Below are positions 53,375 to 64,000 of a DNA stretch of 64,000 nt, piece after piece. The notes below the pieces were generated by a model. That model did no database searches. It was given only the letters and a program-made list of their open reading frames with translations, and was not told the origin of the DNA. A program made the position numbers and the translations under genes. Positions within the stretch are counted from its first letter, which is position 1. Every line of letters begins with the position of its first letter. The DNA is from Pseudomonas oligotrophica (GTDB lineage: Bacteria; Pseudomonadota; Gammaproteobacteria; Pseudomonadales; Pseudomonadaceae), in NCBI RefSeq assembly GCF_021726475.1, contig NZ_JAKJRU010000002.1:434001-498000 (forward strand), given 5' to 3'.

Positions 53375-53458
53375 GTAGGGTGGATCGGGGCGCGCAACTG
53401 ACGCTTCATCCATCCACCGTCTGCGTATGAAGGGTGGATGAAAAAGCGTCATCCACCC
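53375..53458. repeat. GGGTGGAT hairpin repeats upstream of trmA
   Basis: A region with GGGTGGATGA-AAAAGCG-TCATCCACCC (53432-53458, perfect 10-bp stem) and an outer GTAGGGTGGAT...ATCCATCCACC pair at 53375-53418. Same family as the tandem array at 22660-23254. It lies between the trmA start and the NCS2 permease stop. Confidence 0.75.
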
Positions 53459-53467
53459 TGTGGAGCA

Positions 53468-54763
53468 TCAGCCGGTAAACCAGCCCAGCTTGACCACGAA
53501 CAGCGCCGAGAGGATCCACATCGCCGGGCTCAGCTCGCGCCAGCGGCCGGCCAGCAGCTTGATCGCAGTCCAGGCGATGAAGCCGAAGGCGATGCCGTTG
53601 GCAATGGAGAAGGTCAGCGGCATGGCCAGCGCGGCGATCGCCACCGGCGCGGCGACGGTGAGGTCGTCCCAGTCGATGCCGGCCAGGCTGCTCATCATCA
53701 GCACGGCGACGAACAGCAGCGCCGGCGCGGTGGCATAGGCCGGCACGGCGCCGGCCAGCGGGGCGAAGAACAGGCTCAGCAGGAACAGCAGGGCGACCAC
53801 GCAGGCGGTCAGGCCGGTGCGCCCGCCGGCGCTGATGCCGGCCGCCGATTCGATGTAGCTGGTGGTGGTCGAGGTGCCGAGCGCGGCACCGGCCATGGTC
53901 GCGGTGCTGTCGGCCAGCAGCGCGCGGCCCAGGCGCGGCATCTTGCCGTCCTTGTCCAGCAGGTCGGCCTTCTGCGCCACGCCGATCAGCGTGCCGGAGG
54001 TGTCGAACAGGTCGACGAAGAGGAAGGCGAAGATCACGGAGAGCAGGCCGATGTCCAGCGCGCCGGCGATGTCCAGCTCGAGGAAGGTCGGCGCCAGCGA
54101 CGGCGGCATCGAGACCACCGAACCCAGTTCGGAGAGGCCGAGCACGATCGACAGTCCGGTGACCAGCAGGATGCCGATCATCACCGCGCCGGTGACCTTG
54201 CGATAGGCCAGCGCGGCGATCACGAAGAAGCCCAGGCAGGCCAGCAGCGGGCCGCCGCTGGTGAGGTCGCCGAGGCCGACCAGGGTGGCCGGATTGTCGA
54301 CCACGATGCCGGCGTTCTTCAGCGCGATGATCGCCAGGAACAGGCCGATGCCTGCGGCGATACCCGCGCGCAGGGCCAGCGGGATGCTGTGGATGATCCA
54401 CTCGCGGATCTTGAAGATCGACAGCGCGAAGAAGATCGCACCGGAGAGGAACACCGCACCCAGCGCGGTCTGCCAGGCGTAACCCATGGTCAGCACCACG
54501 GTGTAGGTGAAGAAGGCGTTCAGGCCCATGCCCGGCGCCAGGGCGATCGGGTAGTTGGCGACCAGGCCCATCACCGCCGAGCCGATGGCCGCGGCCAGGC
54601 AGGTGGCGACGAACACCGCGCCGTGGTCCATGCCGGCCTCGGCGAGGATGCTCGGGTTGACGAACAGGATGTAGGCCATCGTCAGGAAGGTGGTGAGACC
54701 GGCGAGGATCTCGGTGCGCACCGTGGTGTGGTGCGCCTTGAGTTGGAACAGCTTTTCCAGCAT
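53468..54763 (-). CDS. NCS2-family purine/guanine permease (AzgA/PbuG-like)
   Basis: A 431-residue 12-helix proton symporter. Seen: MAYILFVNPSILAEAGM, the GMGLNAFFTY segment, and FDTSGTLIGVA / GTSTTTSYIESAAG signature of the AzgA/GhxP branch for hypoxanthine, guanine and adenine. AGGGGA precedes ATG 54763. Opposite to paoABC; a 323-bp divergent region lies between. Possible link: uptake of a purine or other compound to be oxidised by the downstream Mo enzyme, inferred from context. Confidence 0.9.
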   Translation of the reverse strand: MLEKLFQLKAHHTTVRTEILAGLTTFLTMAYILFVNPSILAEAGMDHGAVFVATCLAAAIGSAVMGLVANYPIALAPGMGLNAFFTYTVVLTMGYAWQTALGAVFLSGAIFFALSIFKIREWIIHSIPLALRAGIAAGIGLFLAIIALKNAGIVVDNPATLVGLGDLTSGGPLLACLGFFVIAALAYRKVTGAVMIGILLVTGLSIVLGLSELGSVVSMPPSLAPTFLELDIAGALDIGLLSVIFAFLFVDLFDTSGTLIGVAQKADLLDKDGKMPRLGRALLADSTATMAGAALGTSTTTSYIESAAGISAGGRTGLTACVVALLFLLSLFFAPLAGAVPAYATAPALLFVAVLMMSSLAGIDWDDLTVAAPVAIAALAMPLTFSIANGIAFGFIAWTAIKLLAGRWRELSPAMWILSALFVVKLGWFTG

Positions 54764-55086
54764 GCGGATTTCCCCTTGTGTGCCGGTCGTTCAGGCCGGT
54801 GCTCTTGCGCCCTACAGCAAAGCCCAAGCGCGCGCCGGTGGCAAAAGCCGCGCAGTTTACACCGCCGGCCGGCAGCGGTGGATGGCCGCCGGCGTCGCAG
54901 CGGTCGTCCGGCGTCGCAGCGGGCGGCGCGGCGCCGGGCAGTCCCGGCATTGGCCGAAATACCCTGGCCCGGCGGCGGGACGGACGGCTCCCCGGGCGAC
55001 GAACACCCTGAACGATGTGCGCGCCCGGCCGGTCGTAAACCCCATACGCACGGACGCTCCTTGAGTATCCAACCGCCGAGGCTGCC
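54764..55086. other. Divergent region between permease and paoA genes
   Basis: Holds no gene. A 15-bp sequence CCGGCGTCGCAGCGG occurs twice, at 54889-54903 and 54908-54922 (19-bp period), a possible operator or simple GC repeat. I saw no clear FNR box or sigma-54 site. A CGAGG ribosome site precedes paoA. Confidence 0.5.
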
Positions 55087-55605
55087 ATGAGCCAGAACCT
55101 CCCCGCGGCAGGTGCGCCCGCTGCCTGTCGGATCCTTCTCGAGCTGAACGGCGAGCGCCGCGAGCTGGAGGTCCAGCCCTGGACCACGCTGCTCGACCTG
55201 CTCCGCGACCAGCTGGGCCTGAGCGGCACCAAGAAGGGCTGCGATCACGGCCAGTGCGGCGCCTGCACGGTGCTGGTCGACGGCCGCCGCATCAACAGCT
55301 GCCTGAGCCTGGCGGTGATGCAGGACGGCGCAAAGGTGACCACCGTCGAAGGCCTGGCCGGCGCGGACGGGCTGCACCCGATGCAGGCCGCCTTCGTCCG
55401 CCACGATGCCTTCCAGTGCGGCTATTGCACGCCGGGGCAGATCTGCTCGGCGGTGGGCCTGGCCAACGAGAATCGCGCCCATACGCGCGACGAGCTGCGC
55501 GAGCAGATGAGCGGCAACCTGTGCCGCTGCGGCGCCTACCCGAACATCCTCGCCGCCATCGAGGACGCACTGCCGACCCTGCGCGGCCAGGGAGGCGACG
55601 CATGA
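55087..55605 (+). CDS. paoA: 2Fe-2S subunit of Mo aldehyde/xanthine oxidoreductase (PaoA-like)
   Basis: A 172-residue iron-sulfur subunit. Plant-type cluster CDHGQCGACTV with later Cys at SC (about 51-75), and the helical-domain cluster CGYC ... CRCG (about 113-148), as in xanthine oxidase family small subunits. E. coli PaoA has a Tat signal; here the N-terminus has no twin-Arg or hydrophobic stretch, so the complex is likely cytoplasmic. Overlaps paoB by 4 nt. Confidence 0.92.
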   Translation: MSQNLPAAGAPAACRILLELNGERRELEVQPWTTLLDLLRDQLGLSGTKKGCDHGQCGACTVLVDGRRINSCLSLAVMQDGAKVTTVEGLAGADGLHPMQAAFVRHDAFQCGYCTPGQICSAVGLANENRAHTRDELREQMSGNLCRCGAYPNILAAIEDALPTLRGQGGDA

Positions 55606-56588
55606 CGCCGTTCAGCTACCACCGCCCCGAGGCCATCGACGAGGCGCTCGCGCTGGCCGGCCCGGACAGCCGCTTCATCGCCGGTGGCACCAACCTGCTC
55701 GACCTGATGAAGGAAAACCTGCTGCACCCGCGCCGGTTGATCGACATCAACCGCCTGCCGCTGCGCGAGATCACGCCGACGCCCGAAGGTGGGCTGCTGA
55801 TCGGCGCGCTGGTCGGCAATGCCGAGCTGGCCTGGGACCCGCGCATCGAGGCGCGCTACCCGCTGGTGGCCAAGGCGATCCTCGCCGGCGCCTCGCCGCA
55901 GCTGCGCAACATGGCCAGCACCGGCGGCAACCTGCTGCAGCGCACACGCTGCTACTACTTCTACGACGCGCAGACGCCGTGCAACAAGCGCGAACCGGGC
56001 AGCGGCTGCCCGGCGCGCGACGGCCTCAACCGCATGCACGCGATCCTCGGTGCCAGCGATGCCTGCGTGGCGGTGCACCCGTCCGACCTCTGCGTGGCGC
56101 TGGCGGCGCTGGGCGCGCAGGTTCATACCCAGGGCCCGCAGGGCAAGCGGCGCATCGATTTCGCCGATTTCCACCGCCTGCCGGACGATGAACCCTGGCG
56201 CGACAACAACCTCGATGAGCGCGAGCTGGTCACCGCCGTCGAGCTGCCGCCACAGGGCTACGCCGGGCATTGTGCCTACCTCAAGCTGCGCGACCGTGCG
56301 TCCTATGCGTTCGCGCTGGTCTCGGTGGCCGCCGCGCTGGATCTCGACGGCGAGCGGATCCGCGGCGCGCGCATCGCCCTAGGCGGGGTGGCGCACAAGC
56401 CTTGGCGCCTGGTCGAGGCCGAGCAGCTGCTCTGCGGCCGGCGCGCCGAGCCGGCGGCCTTCGCCGAGGCGGCCGAGCGCCTGCTGCAGAGCGCACAGCC
56501 CCTGGCCGGCAACGCCTTCAAGATCGAACTGGCCCGGCGCGCGATCGTCCGCGCGCTCGGCGAAGCCGCAGGAGGAACCCCGCGATGA
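55602..56588 (+). CDS. paoB: FAD subunit of Mo aldehyde oxidoreductase (PaoB-like)
   Basis: A 328-residue FAD-binding subunit with FIAGGTNLLDLMK for FAD and NMASTGGNLLQRTRCYYFYD followed by C-x-K-x-E...C. The extra Cys residues (RCYYF, PCNKR, SGCPARD) form the 4Fe-4S cluster typical of PaoB. ATG 55602 lies in the paoA stop region (ATGA). The stop overlaps paoC by 4 nt. Confidence 0.92.
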   Translation: MTPFSYHRPEAIDEALALAGPDSRFIAGGTNLLDLMKENLLHPRRLIDINRLPLREITPTPEGGLLIGALVGNAELAWDPRIEARYPLVAKAILAGASPQLRNMASTGGNLLQRTRCYYFYDAQTPCNKREPGSGCPARDGLNRMHAILGASDACVAVHPSDLCVALAALGAQVHTQGPQGKRRIDFADFHRLPDDEPWRDNNLDERELVTAVELPPQGYAGHCAYLKLRDRASYAFALVSVAAALDLDGERIRGARIALGGVAHKPWRLVEAEQLLCGRRAEPAAFAEAAERLLQSAQPLAGNAFKIELARRAIVRALGEAAGGTPR

Positions 56589-58789
56589 ATACCCTCGCCG
56601 CACCGGTCGGCCAGCCCCTGGCCCGGGTCGACGGGCCGCTGAAGGTCACCGGCCAGGCGCGCTACGCCGCCGAGTTCGGCGCGCCCGGCCTGCTCCACGG
56701 CGTGGTCGTCTGCAGCCGCATCGCCCGTGGCCAGGTGCTGCGCATCGACGCCCGCGAGGCCGAGGCGCTCGACGGCGTGGTGCTGGTGCTGACCCACGAG
56801 AACCGCCCGCCGGTCGCCAGCTACGACAAGCCCTATCAGGACGACGATGCCGCCGATGGCTCGCCGTTCCGCCCGCTGTTCAACGACCGCGTGCTCTACA
56901 GCGGCCAGCCGCTGGCGCTGGTGGTCGCCGAAACGCGGGAACTGGCGCGCCATGCCGCGTCGCTGGTGCGCATCGAGTACCGCCAGGAGCCGCACCAGAC
57001 CGACCTGCTGGCGGTGCGCGAGCAGGCCCACGAGGCGCCCGAGCCGCCACCCGCGCCGCGCGGTGATTTCGCCGGTGCCTTTGCCGCGGCGCCGGTGCGC
57101 GTCGAGTGCGAGTACCAGACTCCGGTCGAGCATCACAACCCGATGGAAACCCACGCCTCCACGGTGTTCTACCAGGCCGACGGCGGGCTGCTGGTGCACG
57201 ACAAGACCCAGGGCGTGCAGAACTGCCAGCGCTACCTGGAGCAGGTGTTCGGCCTGCAGGGGCGCATCCGCGTGCTGGCGCCCTTCGTCGGCGGTGCCTT
57301 CGGCTCCGGCCTGCGCCCGCAGTACCAGCTGCCGCTGGCGGTGATGGCCGCGCTCAAGCTGCAGCGCTCGGTGCGCGTGGAGCTGAGCCGCCAGCAGATG
57401 TTCACCTTCGGCTACCGGCCGCGCAGCCTGCAGCGGCTGCGTCTTGGCGCCGACCGCGACGGCCGGCTGCAGGCGCTGGCGCACCAGGCGCTCGGCCAGA
57501 CCTCGCGTTTCGAGGACTTCACCGAGCACGAGGTGGACTGGTCGGGGATGCTCTACGCCTGCGACAACGTGCAGCTGGGCTACCGGCTCGCCGCATTGGA
57601 CGTCTACACGCCGCTGGACATGCGTGCGCCGGGCGCGGCGATCGGCGTGTTCGCCCTCGAATGCGCGATGGACGAGCTGGCCTATGCCGCGAGCGTCGAC
57701 CCGCTGGAGCTGCGCCTGCGCAACTACAGCGAGGTCAACGGCAACCAGGGCAAGCGCTATTCGAGCAAGGAACTGCGGGCCTGCTACGTCCAGGGTGCCG
57801 AGCGCTTCGGCTGGGCGCAGCGGCCGCAGGCCCCGCGCAGCCTGCGCGAGGGCAACCAACTGATCGGCATGGGCATGGCCACCGGCGTCTGGGAGGCGCT
57901 GCAGATGCCGGCCAGCGCGCGTGCCTGCATCGATGCCGACGGCCGGCTGCAGGTCAGCAGCGCCACTGCCGATATCGGCACCGGCACCTACACGGCGATG
58001 ACCCAGATCGCCGCCGCCGCGCTGGGCCTGCCGATGGAGGCGGTGGAATTCCGTCTGGGCGATTCGAACCTGCCGCAGGCGCCGCTCGAAGGTGGCTCGG
58101 CGACGGTGTCCTCGGTGGGCAGCGCGGTGCACCAGGCGTGCCTGGCGCTGCGGCAGAAGCTGCTGGACGCCGCGCAGCAGTCGCCGGCCTCGCCATTCAC
58201 CGGCGCCAGCCTCGACGATGTCGCCTTCGCCAATGGCAGCATGCGCCTCAAGCGTCCGCCCTATACGGCGCTGGCCCTGGAGCGCATCGTCGGCGTCAGC
58301 GGCGCGCTGGAGGCCGAGGTGCGGGTCGAGCCGGGCGAGCAGCGCAAGAACTGGGCGACCGCGACCCACTCGGCGGTGTTCGTCGAGGTGCGGGTGGACG
58401 AGGAACTGGGCACGGTGAAGGTCAGCCGGGTGGTCAGCGCGGTGGCCGCCGGGCGCGTGGTCAACCCGCAGACCGCCGGCAACCAGATCGTCGGCGGGGT
58501 GGTCTGGGGCATCGGCCAGGCGCTGCACGAGGAAACCCTGATCGACCACCGCCTGGGGCGCTACATGAACCACAACCTGGCCGAGTACCACCTGCCGGTG
58601 CAGGCGGACATCCCCTCGATCGAGGCGATCTTCGTCGAGGAACACGACAGCGTGGTCAACGCGCTGGGCTCCAAGGGCGTTGGCGAGATCGGCATCGTCG
58701 GTGTTGCCGCGGCGGTGGCCAATGCGGTCTACCACGCCACCGGCAAGCGCGTGCGCGAGCTGCCGATCACCCTCGACAAACTGTTGTGA
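56585..58789 (+). CDS. paoC: Molybdopterin subunit of Mo aldehyde oxidoreductase (PaoC-like)
   Basis: A 734-residue molybdenum subunit, close to E. coli PaoC (732). Seen: VDGPLKVTGQARY start, GGAFGSGLRPQYQ, FALECAMDELA and the catalytic Glu in SKGVGEIGIVG near the C-terminus. It likely oxidises an aldehyde; PaoABC detoxifies aromatic aldehydes in E. coli. Needs Moco as molybdopterin cytosine dinucleotide in E. coli; no moaD/E, mocA or paoD-type chaperone gene lies nearby. Confidence 0.92.
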   Translation: MNTLAAPVGQPLARVDGPLKVTGQARYAAEFGAPGLLHGVVVCSRIARGQVLRIDAREAEALDGVVLVLTHENRPPVASYDKPYQDDDAADGSPFRPLFNDRVLYSGQPLALVVAETRELARHAASLVRIEYRQEPHQTDLLAVREQAHEAPEPPPAPRGDFAGAFAAAPVRVECEYQTPVEHHNPMETHASTVFYQADGGLLVHDKTQGVQNCQRYLEQVFGLQGRIRVLAPFVGGAFGSGLRPQYQLPLAVMAALKLQRSVRVELSRQQMFTFGYRPRSLQRLRLGADRDGRLQALAHQALGQTSRFEDFTEHEVDWSGMLYACDNVQLGYRLAALDVYTPLDMRAPGAAIGVFALECAMDELAYAASVDPLELRLRNYSEVNGNQGKRYSSKELRACYVQGAERFGWAQRPQAPRSLREGNQLIGMGMATGVWEALQMPASARACIDADGRLQVSSATADIGTGTYTAMTQIAAAALGLPMEAVEFRLGDSNLPQAPLEGGSATVSSVGSAVHQACLALRQKLLDAAQQSPASPFTGASLDDVAFANGSMRLKRPPYTALALERIVGVSGALEAEVRVEPGEQRKNWATATHSAVFVEVRVDEELGTVKVSRVVSAVAAGRVVNPQTAGNQIVGGVVWGIGQALHEETLIDHRLGRYMNHNLAEYHLPVQADIPSIEAIFVEEHDSVVNALGSKGVGEIGIVGVAAAVANAVYHATGKRVRELPITLDKLL

Positions 58790-58798
58790 CGGGCCCGG

Positions 58799-59926
58799 CT
58801 AGCCCTTGATTGCCCGCAGGATGACGAACTTGGGCGTCGCGGCGACCTGCTCGACCTTGCCGAACAGGCGCTTGAGCTTGTGGTGGTAGCCCAGGTGGCG
58901 GTTGCCGACGATCCACAGCTCGCCGCCCTTGGCCAGCGCCGCGCGGGCCTGGGTGAACATGCGCCAGGCGAGGAAGTCGCCGACCACCTGCTGCTGGTGG
59001 AACGGCGGATTGCACAGGATCAGGTCCAGCGTGGCCGGCGGCTGTTCGGCCAGGCCGTCGCCGGCGCGGATCTCGGCCGGGCGTTCGCCGTGGACTGCCT
59101 GCCAGTTCTCGCGCGCCGACTGCACCGCCATGTAGCTCTCGTCGACCAGGGTCAGCTCGGCCTGCGGATTGCCCAGCGCGTAGACGATGCCGAGCACACC
59201 GTTGCCGCAGCCGAGGTCGGCCACGCGCAGGTTGCCCAGCGCCTTGGGCAGGTGCGGCAGGAAGGCGCGGGTGCCGATGTCCAGGCCTTCGCGGCAGAAC
59301 AGGTTGGCCTCGTTGGACAGCTCGATGGTCGGGCGCTCGAGGCGGTAGCGCGTCGGGTAGGGCGAGACCGGTGCCGGTCGGTCGACTGGCGTGGCGCTCA
59401 GCAGACGGGCCTTCTTCACCGCGAGCGAGGCCTGTACCGGGCCGATGTAGCGCTCGAGCAGGTCGCCGGCCGCGCGCGGCAGGTGCTTGAGCATGGCGCC
59501 GGCGATCACCTGGGCACCGGGGGCGAGCTGGCCGTGCAGGCGGATCAGCTGCTCCTCGAGCAGCGCCAGGGTCTTCGGCACGCGGATCAGCACGCAATCG
59601 AACGGCCCCTGCGGCGTCTCGCTGGCCGGTACGAAGCGCACCGCGTCGGCCGCCAGGGCATTGCGCGCGAGGTTCTTCTGCAGTGCCAGCCAGCCCAGAT
59701 GCGAGTCGCCGCTGCTGGTCACCTGCGCATGCCCGGCGAGCGAGCAGGCCAGCGCGCCGAAGGCATCGTTGAGCACCAACACCCGCGTATCCGCCGCCAG
59801 CGGCTGTTCGGCCAGCTGCGTGAGCAGGTATTCGTCGGCCGCGTCGAAGGCCTGCAGCGGCTCGTTGGGCTGCTCCGGCTGGCGGATCAGGTCGAGGCTG
59901 GCGAGGGGCGTTTGCAGAATAGGCAT
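58799..59926 (-). CDS. rlmG: 23S rRNA (guanine-1835-N2)-methyltransferase
   Basis: A 375-residue RlmG with degenerate N-terminal and active C-terminal methyltransferase domains. Seen: VADLGCGNGVLGIVYA (SAM motif) and the N6/N2 methyltransferase motif NPPFH. Full family length. Converges on paoC, with 9 nt between the two stops. Confidence 0.93.
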   Translation of the reverse strand: MPILQTPLASLDLIRQPEQPNEPLQAFDAADEYLLTQLAEQPLAADTRVLVLNDAFGALACSLAGHAQVTSSGDSHLGWLALQKNLARNALAADAVRFVPASETPQGPFDCVLIRVPKTLALLEEQLIRLHGQLAPGAQVIAGAMLKHLPRAAGDLLERYIGPVQASLAVKKARLLSATPVDRPAPVSPYPTRYRLERPTIELSNEANLFCREGLDIGTRAFLPHLPKALGNLRVADLGCGNGVLGIVYALGNPQAELTLVDESYMAVQSARENWQAVHGERPAEIRAGDGLAEQPPATLDLILCNPPFHQQQVVGDFLAWRMFTQARAALAKGGELWIVGNRHLGYHHKLKRLFGKVEQVAATPKFVILRAIKG

Positions 59927-60012
59927 GAGAACTGGCGGTGTTTGTCGACGTCGGAAAGAGGTATCAAGACGCTATACGGGCAGGGCCCGAAGACGCTCGG
60001 AGGGAGCGAAGT

Positions 60013-60789
60013 ATGACCGCCAGCGAAGAGAAGTTCACCCGCCAGCGGCTGCTCGAGGTGCAGACGCTGACGCCCAACCTGTTCACCCTGCGCACCACGC
60101 GCGACCCCGGCTTTCGCTTCACCGCCGGGCAGTTCGCCCGGCTCGGTGTGCGCAAGCCCAGTGGCTGCATCGTCTGGCGCGCCTATTCGATGGTCTCGGC
60201 GCCGCATGACGAGTTTCTCGATTTCTTTTCCATCGTGGTGCCGGATGGCGAGTTCACCAGCGAGCTGAGCCGGCTCTCGGTCGGCGACGAGCTGCTGGTC
60301 GAGAAGCAGGCCTTCGGCTTCCTCACCCTGGATCGCTTCCCGGACGGGCGCGACCTCTGGCTGCTGGCCACCGGCACCGGCATCGCGCCGTTCCTGTCGA
60401 TCCTGCAGGACTTCGAGGCCTGGCAGCGCTTCGAGCGTATCGTGCTGGTCTACAGCGTGCGCCAGGCGCGCGAGCTGGCCTACCAGCCGCTGATCGCCGA
60501 CCTGCCGCAGCGCGAGTACCTGGAGGGGCTCGGCGACAAGTTGCTGTACCTGCCGGTGGTGACCCGCGAGCAGGTGCCCGGGGCGCTGCACGGGCGCATC
60601 ACTCAGCTGATCGAGAGCGGCGAACTGGAGCGCGCCGCGGGGCTGGCGCTGACCCCCGAGCATTCGCGAATCATGCTCTGCGGCAATCCGCAGATGATCG
60701 AGGACACGCGCGCTGTGCTGAAGACACGGGATCTGCAACTGGCGCTGACGCGACGGCCGGGGCAGGTGGCGGTGGAGAACTACTGGTAG
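60013..60789 (+). CDS. fpr: Ferredoxin-NADP reductase
   Basis: A 258-residue FAD enzyme of the bacterial Fpr class. FAD motif RAYSMVS and NADP region LLATGTGIAPFLS; C-terminus ends VENYW as in Pseudomonas FprA. It moves electrons between NADPH and ferredoxin or flavodoxin, supports oxidative stress repair. ATG 60013 with GGAGGGAG 6 nt upstream; the longer in-frame start at 59938 would lie in the leader and is less likely. Confidence 0.94.
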   Translation: MTASEEKFTRQRLLEVQTLTPNLFTLRTTRDPGFRFTAGQFARLGVRKPSGCIVWRAYSMVSAPHDEFLDFFSIVVPDGEFTSELSRLSVGDELLVEKQAFGFLTLDRFPDGRDLWLLATGTGIAPFLSILQDFEAWQRFERIVLVYSVRQARELAYQPLIADLPQREYLEGLGDKLLYLPVVTREQVPGALHGRITQLIESGELERAAGLALTPEHSRIMLCGNPQMIEDTRAVLKTRDLQLALTRRPGQVAVENYW

Positions 60790-60810
60790 GGCGGCTTCGT
60801 CATGTGCGAA

Positions 60811-60887
60811 GCGTGGAAATCGCTGCGCGCGTTTTCCACCCTGCGCCTGCGGGCTGCGAGTTAGGGTGGATGGCCGCAGCCATCCAC
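60811..60887. repeat. Single inverted copy of the double-hairpin repeat
   Basis: GTGGAAAT-CGCTGCGCGC-GTTTTCCAC and GGTGGATGGC-CGCA-GCCATCCAC, reversed relative to the 22.7-23.3 kb array. It fills the start of the fpr-gdhA gap. Confidence 0.75.
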
Positions 60888-60946
60888 GCGGGCGGTGGTT
60901 GGGGTTCGAGGCCCAGTCGTTGCCCGCATGGCGCGCGCCAAACGAC

Positions 60947-60982
60947 AGAGCCCCGCCGGGTGACCGGCGGGGCTCTGGCTTT
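60947..60982 (-). terminator. Terminator between fpr and gdhA
   Basis: A perfect 13-bp stem (AGAGCCCCGCCGG / CCGGCGGGGCTCT) with a GTGA loop, in the gap between convergent fpr and gdhA. A short T-rich run follows on each side, so it could work both ways. Confidence 0.75.
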
Positions 60983-61006
60983 ATCGCTAGCGGCTCGCCG
61001 CTGCGG

Positions 61007-64000
<2,994 letters not shown>

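Noticed and set aside
56303-58735. An 810-codon minus-strand open frame opposite paoC
   Set aside because: Antisense shadow of paoC with His/Arg/Gln-rich composition and no motifs.

Overview
The window is a GC-rich chromosomal segment of a denitrifying gammaproteobacterium, almost certainly a Pseudomonas. The basis is the narXL-narK1K2-GHJI order, a Dnr-type FNR regulator, an OprD-family porin, a ColRS locus with methyltransferase/inaA/dgkA downstream, and Pseudomonas-style REP and MITE-like repeats. I saw no rRNA, tRNA, phage or CRISPR array. Genes are tightly packed, often overlapping by 4-17 nt, and I assigned 56 coding regions; the last one (ettA) runs off the right edge.

Region by region. 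1-4.7 kb holds housekeeping genes: an HDAC-like deacetylase, TesB thioesterase, HAD phosphatase, YpfJ-type zinc protease, a DUF411 metal protein and a DUF4345 membrane protein. 4.5-21.9 kb is the nitrate respiration and molybdenum cofactor island: a Dnr-like regulator, NarL and NarX on the minus strand, then narK1, narK2, narGHJI, a parvulin, moaA, moaB and moeA on the plus strand. Between narX and narK1 lie a perfect FNR/ANR box and a 7-2-7 NarL site. 22-23.3 kb has a cytochrome b561 gene and a tandem array of about 100-bp double-hairpin repeats.

23.3-29.7 kb is a seven-gene minus-strand operon: thermostable-hemolysin family protein, acyl-AMP/CoA ligase, heme-oxygenase-like (HDO) candidate metalloenzyme, short-chain dehydrogenase, TPR protein, and a QseBC/PmrAB-like two-component pair. 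A perfect PmrA-type box lies upstream of the first gene. It looks like a self-regulated small-molecule pathway and is the most interesting uncharacterised system here. 29.8-40.9 kb is an envelope region: DUF1232 protein, SdiA-regulated-family protein, a lipoprotein, PAP2 phosphatase, two LtaS/sulfatase-family transferases, ColRS, a methyltransferase, an InaA kinase and DgkA. Three promoters in it carry the same ColR-box arrangement.

40.9-45.8 kb combines an ECF sigma/anti-sigma/CnrX-like/His-rich metal-sensing set with SHP and diheme cytochromes c and a cytochrome b561-ferredoxin reductase-2Fe2S fusion, ending in a MITE-like element. 45.8-52.2 kb has an MBL-rhodanese sulfur enzyme and a sigma-54 circuit (enhancer-binding regulator, tannase-family hydrolase, OprD porin) with matching palindromes before both target promoters. 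52.3-64 kb holds trmA, an NCS2 purine permease, a cytoplasmic PaoABC-like molybdenum aldehyde oxidoreductase, rlmG, fpr, gdhA and partial ettA. The Moco genes in the nar island would supply both NarG and PaoC.
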